Source of the DNA: Marinicrinis sediminis
GTDB taxonomy: Bacteria > Bacillota > Bacilli > Paenibacillales > KCTC-33676
Length of the DNA: 64,000 bases
Direction: 5' to 3'
Assembly: GCF_042685085.1 (NCBI RefSeq)
Contig: NZ_JBHUMM010000001.1
Location: forward strand, 1 to 64,000
Both the position numbers and the translations under genes were made by a program. Under the pieces are notes generated by a model. The model ran no database searches. It had not been told where the DNA came from and saw only the letters and a program-made list of their open reading frames with translations. Positions 17,449-24,745 of this stretch are shown piece after piece (positions within the stretch are counted from its first letter, which is position 1; every line of letters starts with the position of its first letter).

Positions 17449-18993
17449 ATGGTTCAAATCACCACCACCCTTATTCTGATACTGATTTTCATCTTCGTCA
17501 ATACCTTTCGGCACCTTCTCGCACCTTCTTTGTGTCGGCTTCTGTTTCCGGTGGCGACGATGCTGTTCACCATATTGAATCTTCTCTGGCTGGATATCGA
17601 ATATTTGGGTGTGCTGTTGTTTCTGCCGATTTGGGCATGTTCGGCCGCTTATTATTTTATGGGGGCTGCACTCAGCTCGGCCATCAGCTCATTGCTCATC
17701 TGGGGACTCTGTCTGATTTACCCCGAACAGATCCATATTGAATATGCAATGACTTTCACCCTGGCTTCGCTGCTATGCGCGCTGCTGGTCAGCCGATTTT
17801 ACTTAAAAAGGCAAGAACTTCAGGAACGCAAAATGGGTTACCATCGCATGCTGTATACGAAAACGAAGGAACTGAACAATCTGAGGGAAATCAGTTCGGC
17901 CATGCAGAGTACATTTGATTTGCCTACCCTCTACCATACCATTCTTACCGTGATGACCGCAGGGTTCGGACTCGGCTTTAACCGGGCTTTCCTGTTGCTC
18001 GTCTCGGACGACAAGAAATATTTGGTAGGACGTCTTGGCATCGGCTCCATGTCCATTCGGGAAGGACTCGACAAATGGGCCAATCTGATCCATCACCGCA
18101 TCGACCTCAAAGACCTGATCCAGCTCAATCATGTACAGAAGGATCTCGAACTGAATGATGTCGTCCTGTCTATGAAGCTGCCTCTTCACCAGGCTGGCAT
18201 CTTCACGACTGCGCTGAAAAAGGAGCAGATTCTACATATTCAGGAATGGGACGAATCCGATCGCGTCCAATTGATGCTGAAGGAGCTGTTTGACATCCGG
18301 GATGAGTTTGCCGTGATCCCTTTGATCACCCATCATACCTCGATCGGCGTCATTGTCGTGGACAATAATATCTATCATACCCCGATCACCCATGAGCTGC
18401 TGGACAGCACCATCCCATTCGCCAACCAGGCTGCCATGGCGATCAGTAATGCACTGACTTATCAGCAAACGCAGGAATATGCCATCAAGGATGGCCTGAC
18501 CGGGTTGTACAATCTGAGATACTACCAAAGTATATTCAAGCAGTACTGTGAGGCTGCACGCTCATTCCGGGGCAGACTTGCCATGCTCGTGCTGGATATC
18601 GACTACTTCAAGCACTACAACGACCAGAATGGACATCAAAATGGAAACATCGTGCTCACCCAGTTCGCCAATGCGCTCAAAACGTGTTTGCGAAGTGAAG
18701 ATATTTTGTTTCGATTCGGTGGGGAGGAATTTGTGATTGTCGTACCCAATTGTCCGGAGGATGAACTGATGAAGCATGCCGAATTCGTTCGTCATACGAT
18801 CGACCAGACCTACTTTCACAATCAGGAGACGCAACCGAATCAGAACTTGACCGTGAGTATCGGCATCGCCAGCTATCCGGCTCATTGCAAGGAACCGGAA
18901 CATTTATTTGAAGCGGCAGATTTGGCTTTGTTCAAGGCCAAGGAGTCCGGGAGAAACCAGATTGCCAGCTACAGGAGGGATCAAGATGGATAG
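17449..18993 (+). CDS. Membrane GAF-GGDEF diguanylate cyclase
   Basis: This 514-residue protein has about four to five N-terminal membrane helices (residues 3-115), a short coiled segment, a GAF domain (about 150-340) and a GGDEF domain (about 345-505). The active site is GGEEF (424-428) with a complete RxxD inhibitory site, RSED (415-418), five residues before it. It should therefore make cyclic di-GMP under product feedback, unlike the 7TM-GGDEF protein at 3122-4732. The ribosome binding site is AAAGGGG. It is the first gene of a plus-strand unit with the 166-residue protein and the DUF4023 gene. Confidence 0.9.
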   Translation: MVQITTTLILILIFIFVNTFRHLLAPSLCRLLFPVATMLFTILNLLWLDIEYLGVLLFLPIWACSAAYYFMGAALSSAISSLLIWGLCLIYPEQIHIEYAMTFTLASLLCALLVSRFYLKRQELQERKMGYHRMLYTKTKELNNLREISSAMQSTFDLPTLYHTILTVMTAGFGLGFNRAFLLLVSDDKKYLVGRLGIGSMSIREGLDKWANLIHHRIDLKDLIQLNHVQKDLELNDVVLSMKLPLHQAGIFTTALKKEQILHIQEWDESDRVQLMLKELFDIRDEFAVIPLITHHTSIGVIVVDNNIYHTPITHELLDSTIPFANQAAMAISNALTYQQTQEYAIKDGLTGLYNLRYYQSIFKQYCEAARSFRGRLAMLVLDIDYFKHYNDQNGHQNGNIVLTQFANALKTCLRSEDILFRFGGEEFVIVVPNCPEDELMKHAEFVRHTIDQTYFHNQETQPNQNLTVSIGIASYPAHCKEPEHLFEAADLALFKAKESGRNQIASYRRDQDG

Positions 18994-19486
18994 TTTGCTA
19001 TGGCTGCTTGTGCAACTTACATTCTTTTTTCTACTATTCATTGTGCTCAATCAATGGATGTACAGAAAGGCGATTCATCTGTACAGCCTTGTCCTGCTTC
19101 GCAAGCTGAAGATCGATCTGAATACGGCTTCCTACTCCTTCAATGAGCTAACTTTCCGAATTCATCATCCCAGTCACAATCCGCGTATTCTCGAGGCACA
19201 GCCGGATCAGATCCGGATCATTGAAGACTTTACTGACGGCTTCTGTCCCCGGATAGAAGGATTGAGAGTATTGCTGCATGATGGGGACAACGAAAACGCT
19301 GAGATCGCCTATTTTCCGATTGAGCGATTTTGCATTCCCATTCTCAGGCAGATGATGTTTGAAGGCAAGGTTTCCCTGCACACTTATAATACCTTATGCC
19401 GCTTCAAAATTATGCAGCGCTCCACGCATCAGGAAGTGCTGGAAGAGACATTCCGACTGCTCCATCGCAAAAATCGCTATATCTAG
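18986..19486 (+). CDS. Membrane-anchored hypothetical protein coupled to the GGDEF gene
   Basis: I do not recognise this 166-residue protein. One hydrophobic helix (residues 3-22, LLWLLVQLTFFFLLFIVLNQ) anchors a soluble domain of about 140 residues with an acidic centre (LLHDGDNENAEIAYFPIERF). The start is the ATG at 18986, since AGGAGGG lies just before it and the gene overlaps the GGDEF stop by 8 bases. The longer upstream frame is out of context. Tight coupling suggests work with the diguanylate cyclase, perhaps as a regulator or effector, but this is only inferred from position. It could be a Paenibacillaceae-specific family. Confidence 0.7.
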   Translation: MDSLLWLLVQLTFFFLLFIVLNQWMYRKAIHLYSLVLLRKLKIDLNTASYSFNELTFRIHHPSHNPRILEAQPDQIRIIEDFTDGFCPRIEGLRVLLHDGDNENAEIAYFPIERFCIPILRQMMFEGKVSLHTYNTLCRFKIMQRSTHQEVLEETFRLLHRKNRYI

Positions 19487-19574
19487 GTTTCATGTATGAG
19501 ACGGTCAGAATAGGGAACCGTACAATTGAAGAAGGCTAGGCATTCATGAAGAAGCACGCAAGGAGGCTGACCTG

Positions 19575-19706
19575 ATGGACGATACGAAGCAATTTATTGA
19601 GAAAGTACACGACACACAGGCGAAGGATGAACACAATCGGAGAGCGGCCGGCAAATCTACACCGTCTTCCAAGCTGCCAGGCAAGCAGCATGCCAAAAAT
19701 CCGTAA
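19575..19706 (+). CDS. Small DUF4023-like protein
   Basis: This short frame encodes 43 residues beginning MDDTKQFIEKVHDTQAKDEH and ending SKLPGKQHAKNP. It is preceded by AGGAGG eight bases before the ATG. The charged helical first half followed by a Pro/Lys-rich tail with LPGKQH matches my memory of DUF4023, a tiny Bacillales family of unknown function. It is 88 bases after the 166-residue gene and ends before the compound hairpin at 19745-19866. Confidence 0.65.
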   Translation: MDDTKQFIEKVHDTQAKDEHNRRAAGKSTPSSKLPGKQHAKNP

Positions 19707-19744
19707 TTCGCTCTGACCTCGGATCGAATCACGAACATCCCATT

Positions 19745-19866
19745 AAAAAAGACCGCTCTACGAGAACGGTATCCCCTTGGCCAGGCTGTCTGATGCACTT
19801 GCGAAACATTCGCAAGCACTGCACACCAGTAAAGGGGGACCTGTAAATCGTCAGCGGTCTTTTTTT
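19745..19866. terminator. Compound hairpin between convergent operons
   Basis: Outer arms AAAAAAGACCGCT (19745-19757) and AGCGGTCTTTTTT (19853-19865) give a 13-base perfect stem ending in a T-run on either strand, so it can terminate both the GGDEF operon (+) and the ABC-F gene (-). It is unusually long, with nested pairings. GGTATCCCCTT (19768-19778) pairs with AAGGGGGACC (19832-19841), with one bulge. CTTGCGAA (19798-19805) pairs with TTCGCAAG (19809-19816). A competing hairpin ACCGCTCT/AGAACGGT overlaps the outer left arm. Confidence 0.75.
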
Positions 19867-19874
19867 GGCCTGTT

Positions 19875-21488
19875 TTAGGCGTATACACTCGTTCTGAACT
19901 GCTTCACATCTTCATGTTGCATGTATTCATCATACGTCATCATTTTATCCATCACGCCAGTCGGTGCCAGTTCAATAATCCGATTGGCAATAGTCTGCAC
20001 GAACTGGTGATCCTGAGAAGTAAACAGCATGGTGCCATCAAACTGAATCAACCCGTTATTGAGGGCTGTAATGGATTCCAAATCAAGGTGATTGGTCGGT
20101 TCATCCAAAACGAGGACGTTTGGCTGCTGCTGCATCATTTTGGACAGCATACAACGCACTCTCTCTCCCCCTGACAGGACATTCACTTTCTTCAACGCTT
20201 CTTCCCCAGAGAACAGCATACGCCCGAGGAATCCCCGAATGTAGGATTCATCCTGGTCCTTGGAATACTGTCTCAACCAGTCAATCAGATTCAGATCGGA
20301 CTGAAAATGACTGGAGTTATCCTTCGGGAAATAGGCCGTATTGGTTGTAACTCCCCAAGTATAAGAACCTTCATCCGGCTCCATCTGACCGGTAATGATC
20401 TCAAACAATACGGTTTTAGCGAGTTCATGAGGACCCACAAAAGCGATTTTATCGCCTTTGTTTACCGTCAGATTCAAACGATCCAGCACTTTCACGCCAT
20501 CGATCGTTTTGGACAAATCTTTAATCATCAGCAACTGTTTGCCCGCATCCCGCTCCGCCTTGAATTGAATAAACGGATATTTGCGGTTGGAAGGCTTGAT
20601 ATCTTCCAGCGTCAGCTTTTCCAGCAATTTTTTACGTGAAGTGGCTTGCTTGGATTTGGAAGCATTGGCGCTAAATCGACGAATGAATTCTTCCAGTTCT
20701 TTTCTCTTCTCATCCACCCGTTTATTGCTCTCACGCTGCAAACTGAGTGCAAGCTGACTGGACTCATACCAGAAATCATAGTTGCCCACGAACATCTGAA
20801 TTTTGCCAAAATCGATATCTGCAATGTGTGTACAGACCTGATTCAGAAAATGACGATCATGGGATACGACAATGACCGTACCTTCATATTTGGCAAGAAA
20901 CTGTTCCAGCCATTCAATCGATTCGAGATCCAAATGGTTGGTCGGCTCATCCAGCAGCAAAATGTTCGGCGTGCCAAACAGGGCTTGCGCGAGCAATACA
21001 CGTACCTTCTGATTGCCGTCGAGATCCTTCATTTTCCCTTCCTGAAGCGTTTTGGAAATCCCGAGACCCACCAGCAATTCCGAAGCCTCCGGTTCCGCAT
21101 CCCAGCCGTTCAGTTCCGCAAACTCCCCTTCCAGCTCTGCTGCACGCATGCCGTCTTCATCTGAAAAATCAGATTTGGCATAGATGGCGTCCTTCTCTTT
21201 CATGATGGCATACAGCTTCTGGTGCCCCATAATAACCGTTTCCAGCACAGGGTATTCATCGAATTCAAAATGATTCTGTTTCAATACGGCAATTCGCTCT
21301 CCAGGCGTAATGTGCACGAACCCGGAATTCGGTTCAATCTCACCGGACAGAATTTTCAAAAAGGTGGATTTGCCCGCTCCGTTGGCGCCAATCAGCCCGT
21401 AGCAATTTCCTGGGGTGAATTTAATATTCACATCTTCAAACAAAGTTCTTCCTCCGAAACGGAGCGTTAATCGTTCTGTACTGATCAT
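19875..21488 (-). CDS. ykpA: ABC-F family ATPase (YkpA-like)
   Basis: This 537-residue protein has two nucleotide-binding domains joined by a P-site-tRNA-interaction linker and no membrane segments; ABC-F proteins act on the ribosome. NBD1 has Walker A GANGAGKST, a degenerate signature (LDGNQKVR) and LLLDEPTNHLD. NBD2 has a degenerate Walker A (GPHELAKTV), an intact signature (LSGGERVR) and VLDEPTNHLD. The same asymmetry is known in YkpA of Bacillus. The NBD2 switch His is replaced by Gln (TSQDHQF). The start at 21488 is chosen because AAAAGGCGG lies 7 bases ahead; an ATG two codons earlier is too close. It ends at the compound hairpin. Confidence 0.9.
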   Translation of the reverse strand: MISTERLTLRFGGRTLFEDVNIKFTPGNCYGLIGANGAGKSTFLKILSGEIEPNSGFVHITPGERIAVLKQNHFEFDEYPVLETVIMGHQKLYAIMKEKDAIYAKSDFSDEDGMRAAELEGEFAELNGWDAEPEASELLVGLGISKTLQEGKMKDLDGNQKVRVLLAQALFGTPNILLLDEPTNHLDLESIEWLEQFLAKYEGTVIVVSHDRHFLNQVCTHIADIDFGKIQMFVGNYDFWYESSQLALSLQRESNKRVDEKRKELEEFIRRFSANASKSKQATSRKKLLEKLTLEDIKPSNRKYPFIQFKAERDAGKQLLMIKDLSKTIDGVKVLDRLNLTVNKGDKIAFVGPHELAKTVLFEIITGQMEPDEGSYTWGVTTNTAYFPKDNSSHFQSDLNLIDWLRQYSKDQDESYIRGFLGRMLFSGEEALKKVNVLSGGERVRCMLSKMMQQQPNVLVLDEPTNHLDLESITALNNGLIQFDGTMLFTSQDHQFVQTIANRIIELAPTGVMDKMMTYDEYMQHEDVKQFRTSVYA

Positions 21489-21597
21489 GTTCATACCGCC
21501 TTTTACTCTCTATTTGTTGTTGCGTGTTCTTCACTCTCATGACAAATTGGCTTTCTTTTCAATTCGTACGTCCCATCGTCACATGTGCATCTTATCT

Positions 21598-21606
21598 ATC
21601 ATATCA
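21598..21606 (-). promoter_or_regulatory. Extended -10 promoter of the YkpA-like gene
   Basis: The minus strand has TGATATGAT, an extended -10 element about 110 bases ahead of the start codon. No good -35 is seen. It lies back to back with the nuclease promoter. Confidence 0.4.
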
Positions 21607-21643
21607 AATCCTGTTGCGACTGTATAGGAAAGGCGTACAATCA

Positions 21644-21652
21644 TGCTATAAT
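21644..21652 (+). promoter_or_regulatory. Extended -10 promoter of the nuclease/ABC-F operon
   Basis: TGCTATAAT (21644-21652) is a consensus extended -10 with no clear -35. It lies 25 bases before the ATG at 21678, leaving a very short leader. Confidence 0.55.
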
Positions 21653-21677
21653 AGTCTTTTGAAAGGAGTGCATGTCC

Positions 21678-22637
21678 ATGTCTCAGCACCCACCATGGTC
21701 GTACTCGCAATCGAGAGCCCAGACATTCGATGAATGCTTGCGCAAATACTATTATCATTACTATGCCTCTCATTCAGGTTGGAAAAAGGATGCGACAGAT
21801 GCACAGCGAACCGCTTACCGACTGAAACAGATGACCAACCTCTATCTGGTTTTCGGGGAAGCGGTTCATCAGATGTGTGAATCTGTCATCCGTCAATATC
21901 TAAAAGGGCATGAAGCGCCCAGAATAGAATACGTACAACATGTCATCCGGCAGTTGCTGCGAAAAGCCTATGAAGAATCTCATCAGATTGAGCGATGGAT
22001 CGCCTCACCCAAGCATAACACCATGCTGTCAGAGCTGTATTACGACGGAGAGATCCCTCCTGAGCGAAGGGACAGCATTCGAACCAGACTCGCGGCGTGT
22101 ACGCAAAATTTCTTTCAGTCGAAAACCTGGCAGGATATGACCCATCAACCGCGCTCCAAGGTCAGGGAAATAGAAAAGTGGGATACCTTTCAACTCCATG
22201 AAACCAACGTCTATGTCAAAATGGATATGCTGTACACCATAGGAGAAGATCAATGGATCATTGTGGACTGGAAGACCGGCAATGAAGACCAGTTTGACGA
22301 TCAGCTATTGTTGTATGCCATGTATGTACATGAAACGTATGAGGTTCCCCTCTCACAAATTCGTTGCCGCGTGGAATATTTAAGTTCAGGTACATCCAGG
22401 GAACTGCAACCTTCCGCAGATCAACTTACACGTCTGTCAGCCAAAATCGAGCATGATCTGCAAGAGATGAAAACCTGCTTAATGGATCCAGCGCTAAATA
22501 TTCCGAGACCGATCACATTTTTCACCCCGTCGCCTCGACCTGGTCGCTGCAAGGGATGTCATTTCCGGGAGATCTGTGAAGCACACTCGCTGCCTCCATC
22601 CTCCTCACATACTCAACCTTTAGGAGAATCGATATGA
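21678..22637 (+). CDS. AddB-like PD-(D/E)XK nuclease with predicted Fe-S cluster
   Basis: This 319-residue RecB-family nuclease has an early Cys (FDECLRKYYYH), a His in FGEAVHQM, the metal-binding Asp in VDWKTG with its Lys, and three C-terminal cysteines (GRCKGCHFREIC). The arrangement of one N-terminal and three C-terminal Cys around the nuclease core is that of the 4Fe-4S nuclease domain of AddB and Cas4. Unlike AddB it lacks a helicase part. The ATG at 21678 is preferred, with AAAGGAG nine bases upstream. Its last four bases overlap the next gene, an Uup-type ABC-F ATPase. No cas genes are present, so Cas4 is unlikely. Confidence 0.82.
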   Translation: MSQHPPWSYSQSRAQTFDECLRKYYYHYYASHSGWKKDATDAQRTAYRLKQMTNLYLVFGEAVHQMCESVIRQYLKGHEAPRIEYVQHVIRQLLRKAYEESHQIERWIASPKHNTMLSELYYDGEIPPERRDSIRTRLAACTQNFFQSKTWQDMTHQPRSKVREIEKWDTFQLHETNVYVKMDMLYTIGEDQWIIVDWKTGNEDQFDDQLLLYAMYVHETYEVPLSQIRCRVEYLSSGTSRELQPSADQLTRLSAKIEHDLQEMKTCLMDPALNIPRPITFFTPSPRPGRCKGCHFREICEAHSLPPSSSHTQPLGESI

Positions 22638-24556
22638 ATCTATGCAACGTCGAACATATTACGAAAAGTTATGGCATCAAGCCCTTGCTGACCGATGTAT
22701 CCTTCAGCCTCGACAAAGGGGATCGAGTCGGCATCATCGGCGTAAACGGGACCGGCAAATCAACGCTGCTCAAAATCATTGCGGGTCTGGAACCGGCTGA
22801 CACGGGACAAGTCACGTATGCGAATGGATTAGTTATCGAATACTTGGGTCAAAACCCCGACTTTGATCCGGATTCCACCATCCTCGATTATGTCTTCAGC
22901 AGCTCTCATCCCCTGATGGTGTTGTTAAAGGAGCATGAATCCATTCTGAAACAGCTCGAAAGCCAGCCCGAGGATACAAGCTGTCAACAAAAACTGTCTC
23001 AGATTCATCAACAAATGGACAGCATGCAAGCCTGGAGTGTAGAGTCAGAGGCAAAAGCAGTACTGTCGAGACTAGGCATTACGAATGTGGGACAGACGAT
23101 GGGCAGCCTGTCAGGGGGACAGCGCAAGCGTGTTATGCTGGCTGGCGTCCTGATTCGACCTTCAGACCTGCTGATTCTGGATGAACCGACCAACCATCTC
23201 GATACCGATACGATAGACTGGCTGGAGCATGAGTTGCAGCGAAAAAGCAGTACCCTCCTCCTCATTACCCATGATCGTTATTTTTTGGATCGCATTACGA
23301 AGCGATTGATCGAGCTGGACAAAGGCAACGCTTATGGATACAGCGGGAACTTCAGTTATTTCCTGGAGAAAAAAGCGGAACGACTGGAGAGAGAAGAAGC
23401 CGTAGAGAAAAAACGTCAAAATCTGTATCGCAACGAACTGGCCTGGATTCGAAAAGGAGCCAAAGCTCGCACAACCAAACAAAAAGCGAGAATAGATCGA
23501 TTTGAAGCGTTGCAGGCCGCTAAGCCCGATTCACCATCCCAAGAAATGGACATGGCCATCCGTGGTCAGCGATTAGGAAAAAAAGTGATCCAGTTTGATC
23601 AGGTTACAGCCAGTTTGGGCGGAAATGTGCTGATCGACCAGCTCTCCGTCATCGTGCAGCCGCAAGATCGCATTGGCATTATCGGAAAAAATGGCATGGG
23701 CAAGTCCACTTTGCTGAAGCTGATTGCCGGAGATCTGACCACGTACAGCGGGGATCTCACGGTAGGAGAAACGGTGAAAATCGGCTTTTATACACAGGAA
23801 CATCTGGAGATGGATGAATCGCTGAAGGTAATCGAATACATCAAGCAAGCGGCCGAACAAATTCGTACATCAGAAGGGCAGTTGATCAGTGCCTCGCAAA
23901 TGCTCGAGCGATTTTTGTTTCCGCCGGATATGCAATGGACCCCGATCTCCAAGCTTTCTGGCGGCGAACGAAAAAGACTGTACTTATTATATACGCTGAT
24001 TCAGGCTCCCAATGTTCTCCTCCTGGACGAACCAACGAATGATCTCGATATTTACACGCTGTCTGTATTGGAAGATTACCTGGAACATTTTCCTGGCGTT
24101 GTCATTACGGTATCCCATGACCGATATTTTCTGGATCGTATCGCAGAGAAAATCTGGTCCTTTGAAGGCAATGGTAAGATTCAAAGTGAGGTCGGCAATT
24201 ACAGTGAGGTGTCGGAACTGCGGGCGAAGCGACAAACGGCTGCCATCGAGCATTCACCTGCCGGATCACAGGGAAAATCTGTTGCTGCCTCTTCCTCTGC
24301 TCAACCAGAGGCCAAGCCAAAGAAGCGTAAATTCAGCTATCAGGAACAACAGGATTTCGAGAAAATCGAGGGATGGATTGCAGACGTCGAAGCCAGACTT
24401 GAACGACTGGAGGCTGAGATGGTGCAAGCAGCTACAGATTATGAGAAATTAGCCGAACTAACCCAGGAGCAGAATGAGTGCAACCAGAAGCTCGAGCAAT
24501 TGCTGGAACGCTGGACAGAGCTGGAAGAATTAGCAGAGCAACTCCGCCATTCATAG
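22634..24556 (+). CDS. ABC-F family ATPase (Uup/YfmR-like)
   Basis: This 640-residue protein has two complete ABC domains (Walker A GVNGTGKST and GKNGMGKST; signatures LSGGQRKR and LSGGERKR; LLILDEPTNHLD and LLLDEPTNDLD). A linker joins them. The C-terminal part is a low-complexity basic linker and a coiled coil (about 570-640) typical of Uup. Uup-type proteins act on ribosomes and branched DNA; YfmR of Bacillus helps translation of difficult sequences. The start ATG overlaps the stop region of the nuclease gene by 4 bases (GGAGAATCGATATG), implying coupled translation. Confidence 0.9.
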   Translation: MNLCNVEHITKSYGIKPLLTDVSFSLDKGDRVGIIGVNGTGKSTLLKIIAGLEPADTGQVTYANGLVIEYLGQNPDFDPDSTILDYVFSSSHPLMVLLKEHESILKQLESQPEDTSCQQKLSQIHQQMDSMQAWSVESEAKAVLSRLGITNVGQTMGSLSGGQRKRVMLAGVLIRPSDLLILDEPTNHLDTDTIDWLEHELQRKSSTLLLITHDRYFLDRITKRLIELDKGNAYGYSGNFSYFLEKKAERLEREEAVEKKRQNLYRNELAWIRKGAKARTTKQKARIDRFEALQAAKPDSPSQEMDMAIRGQRLGKKVIQFDQVTASLGGNVLIDQLSVIVQPQDRIGIIGKNGMGKSTLLKLIAGDLTTYSGDLTVGETVKIGFYTQEHLEMDESLKVIEYIKQAAEQIRTSEGQLISASQMLERFLFPPDMQWTPISKLSGGERKRLYLLYTLIQAPNVLLLDEPTNDLDIYTLSVLEDYLEHFPGVVITVSHDRYFLDRIAEKIWSFEGNGKIQSEVGNYSEVSELRAKRQTAAIEHSPAGSQGKSVAASSSAQPEAKPKKRKFSYQEQQDFEKIEGWIADVEARLERLEAEMVQAATDYEKLAELTQEQNECNQKLEQLLERWTELEELAEQLRHS

Positions 24557-24640
24557 ATCGATCATAGATCGAAGCAATCTCTCATATTATCACGGCATTT
24601 TCGCCATCGAATCCCCCCTATACCAGAACCCGCAGGAGTC

Positions 24641-24678
24641 AAAAAAAATCAGCCATCGATTGCACAGTCGATGGCTGA
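24641..24678 (-). terminator. Terminator of the CGTase gene
   Basis: ATCAGCCATCGA and TCGATGGCTGAT form a 12-base perfect stem with an 8-base loop. On the minus strand it is followed by T8, an ideal intrinsic terminator. It also separates the convergent ABC-F gene. Confidence 0.9.
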
Positions 24679-24745
24679 TCCCTAAGAAATGAGAGTGATT
24701 ACGAAGAAAGTTGTCACTTTGTCCAAGTGATATGCGTGTCAGGTC

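Noticed and set aside
19785..19812. CTGATG and CGAAAC elements in the compound hairpin, resembling a hammerhead ribozyme core
   Set aside because: Stem II between the two elements would have only about six bases, and the conserved A after CTGATG and a proper stem III are missing, so the match is probably chance.
21678..22637. Cas4-like nuclease as a sign of a CRISPR system
   Set aside because: The Cys/PD-(D/E)XK pattern also fits AddB-type nucleases. No cas genes or CRISPR repeats occur in the window.
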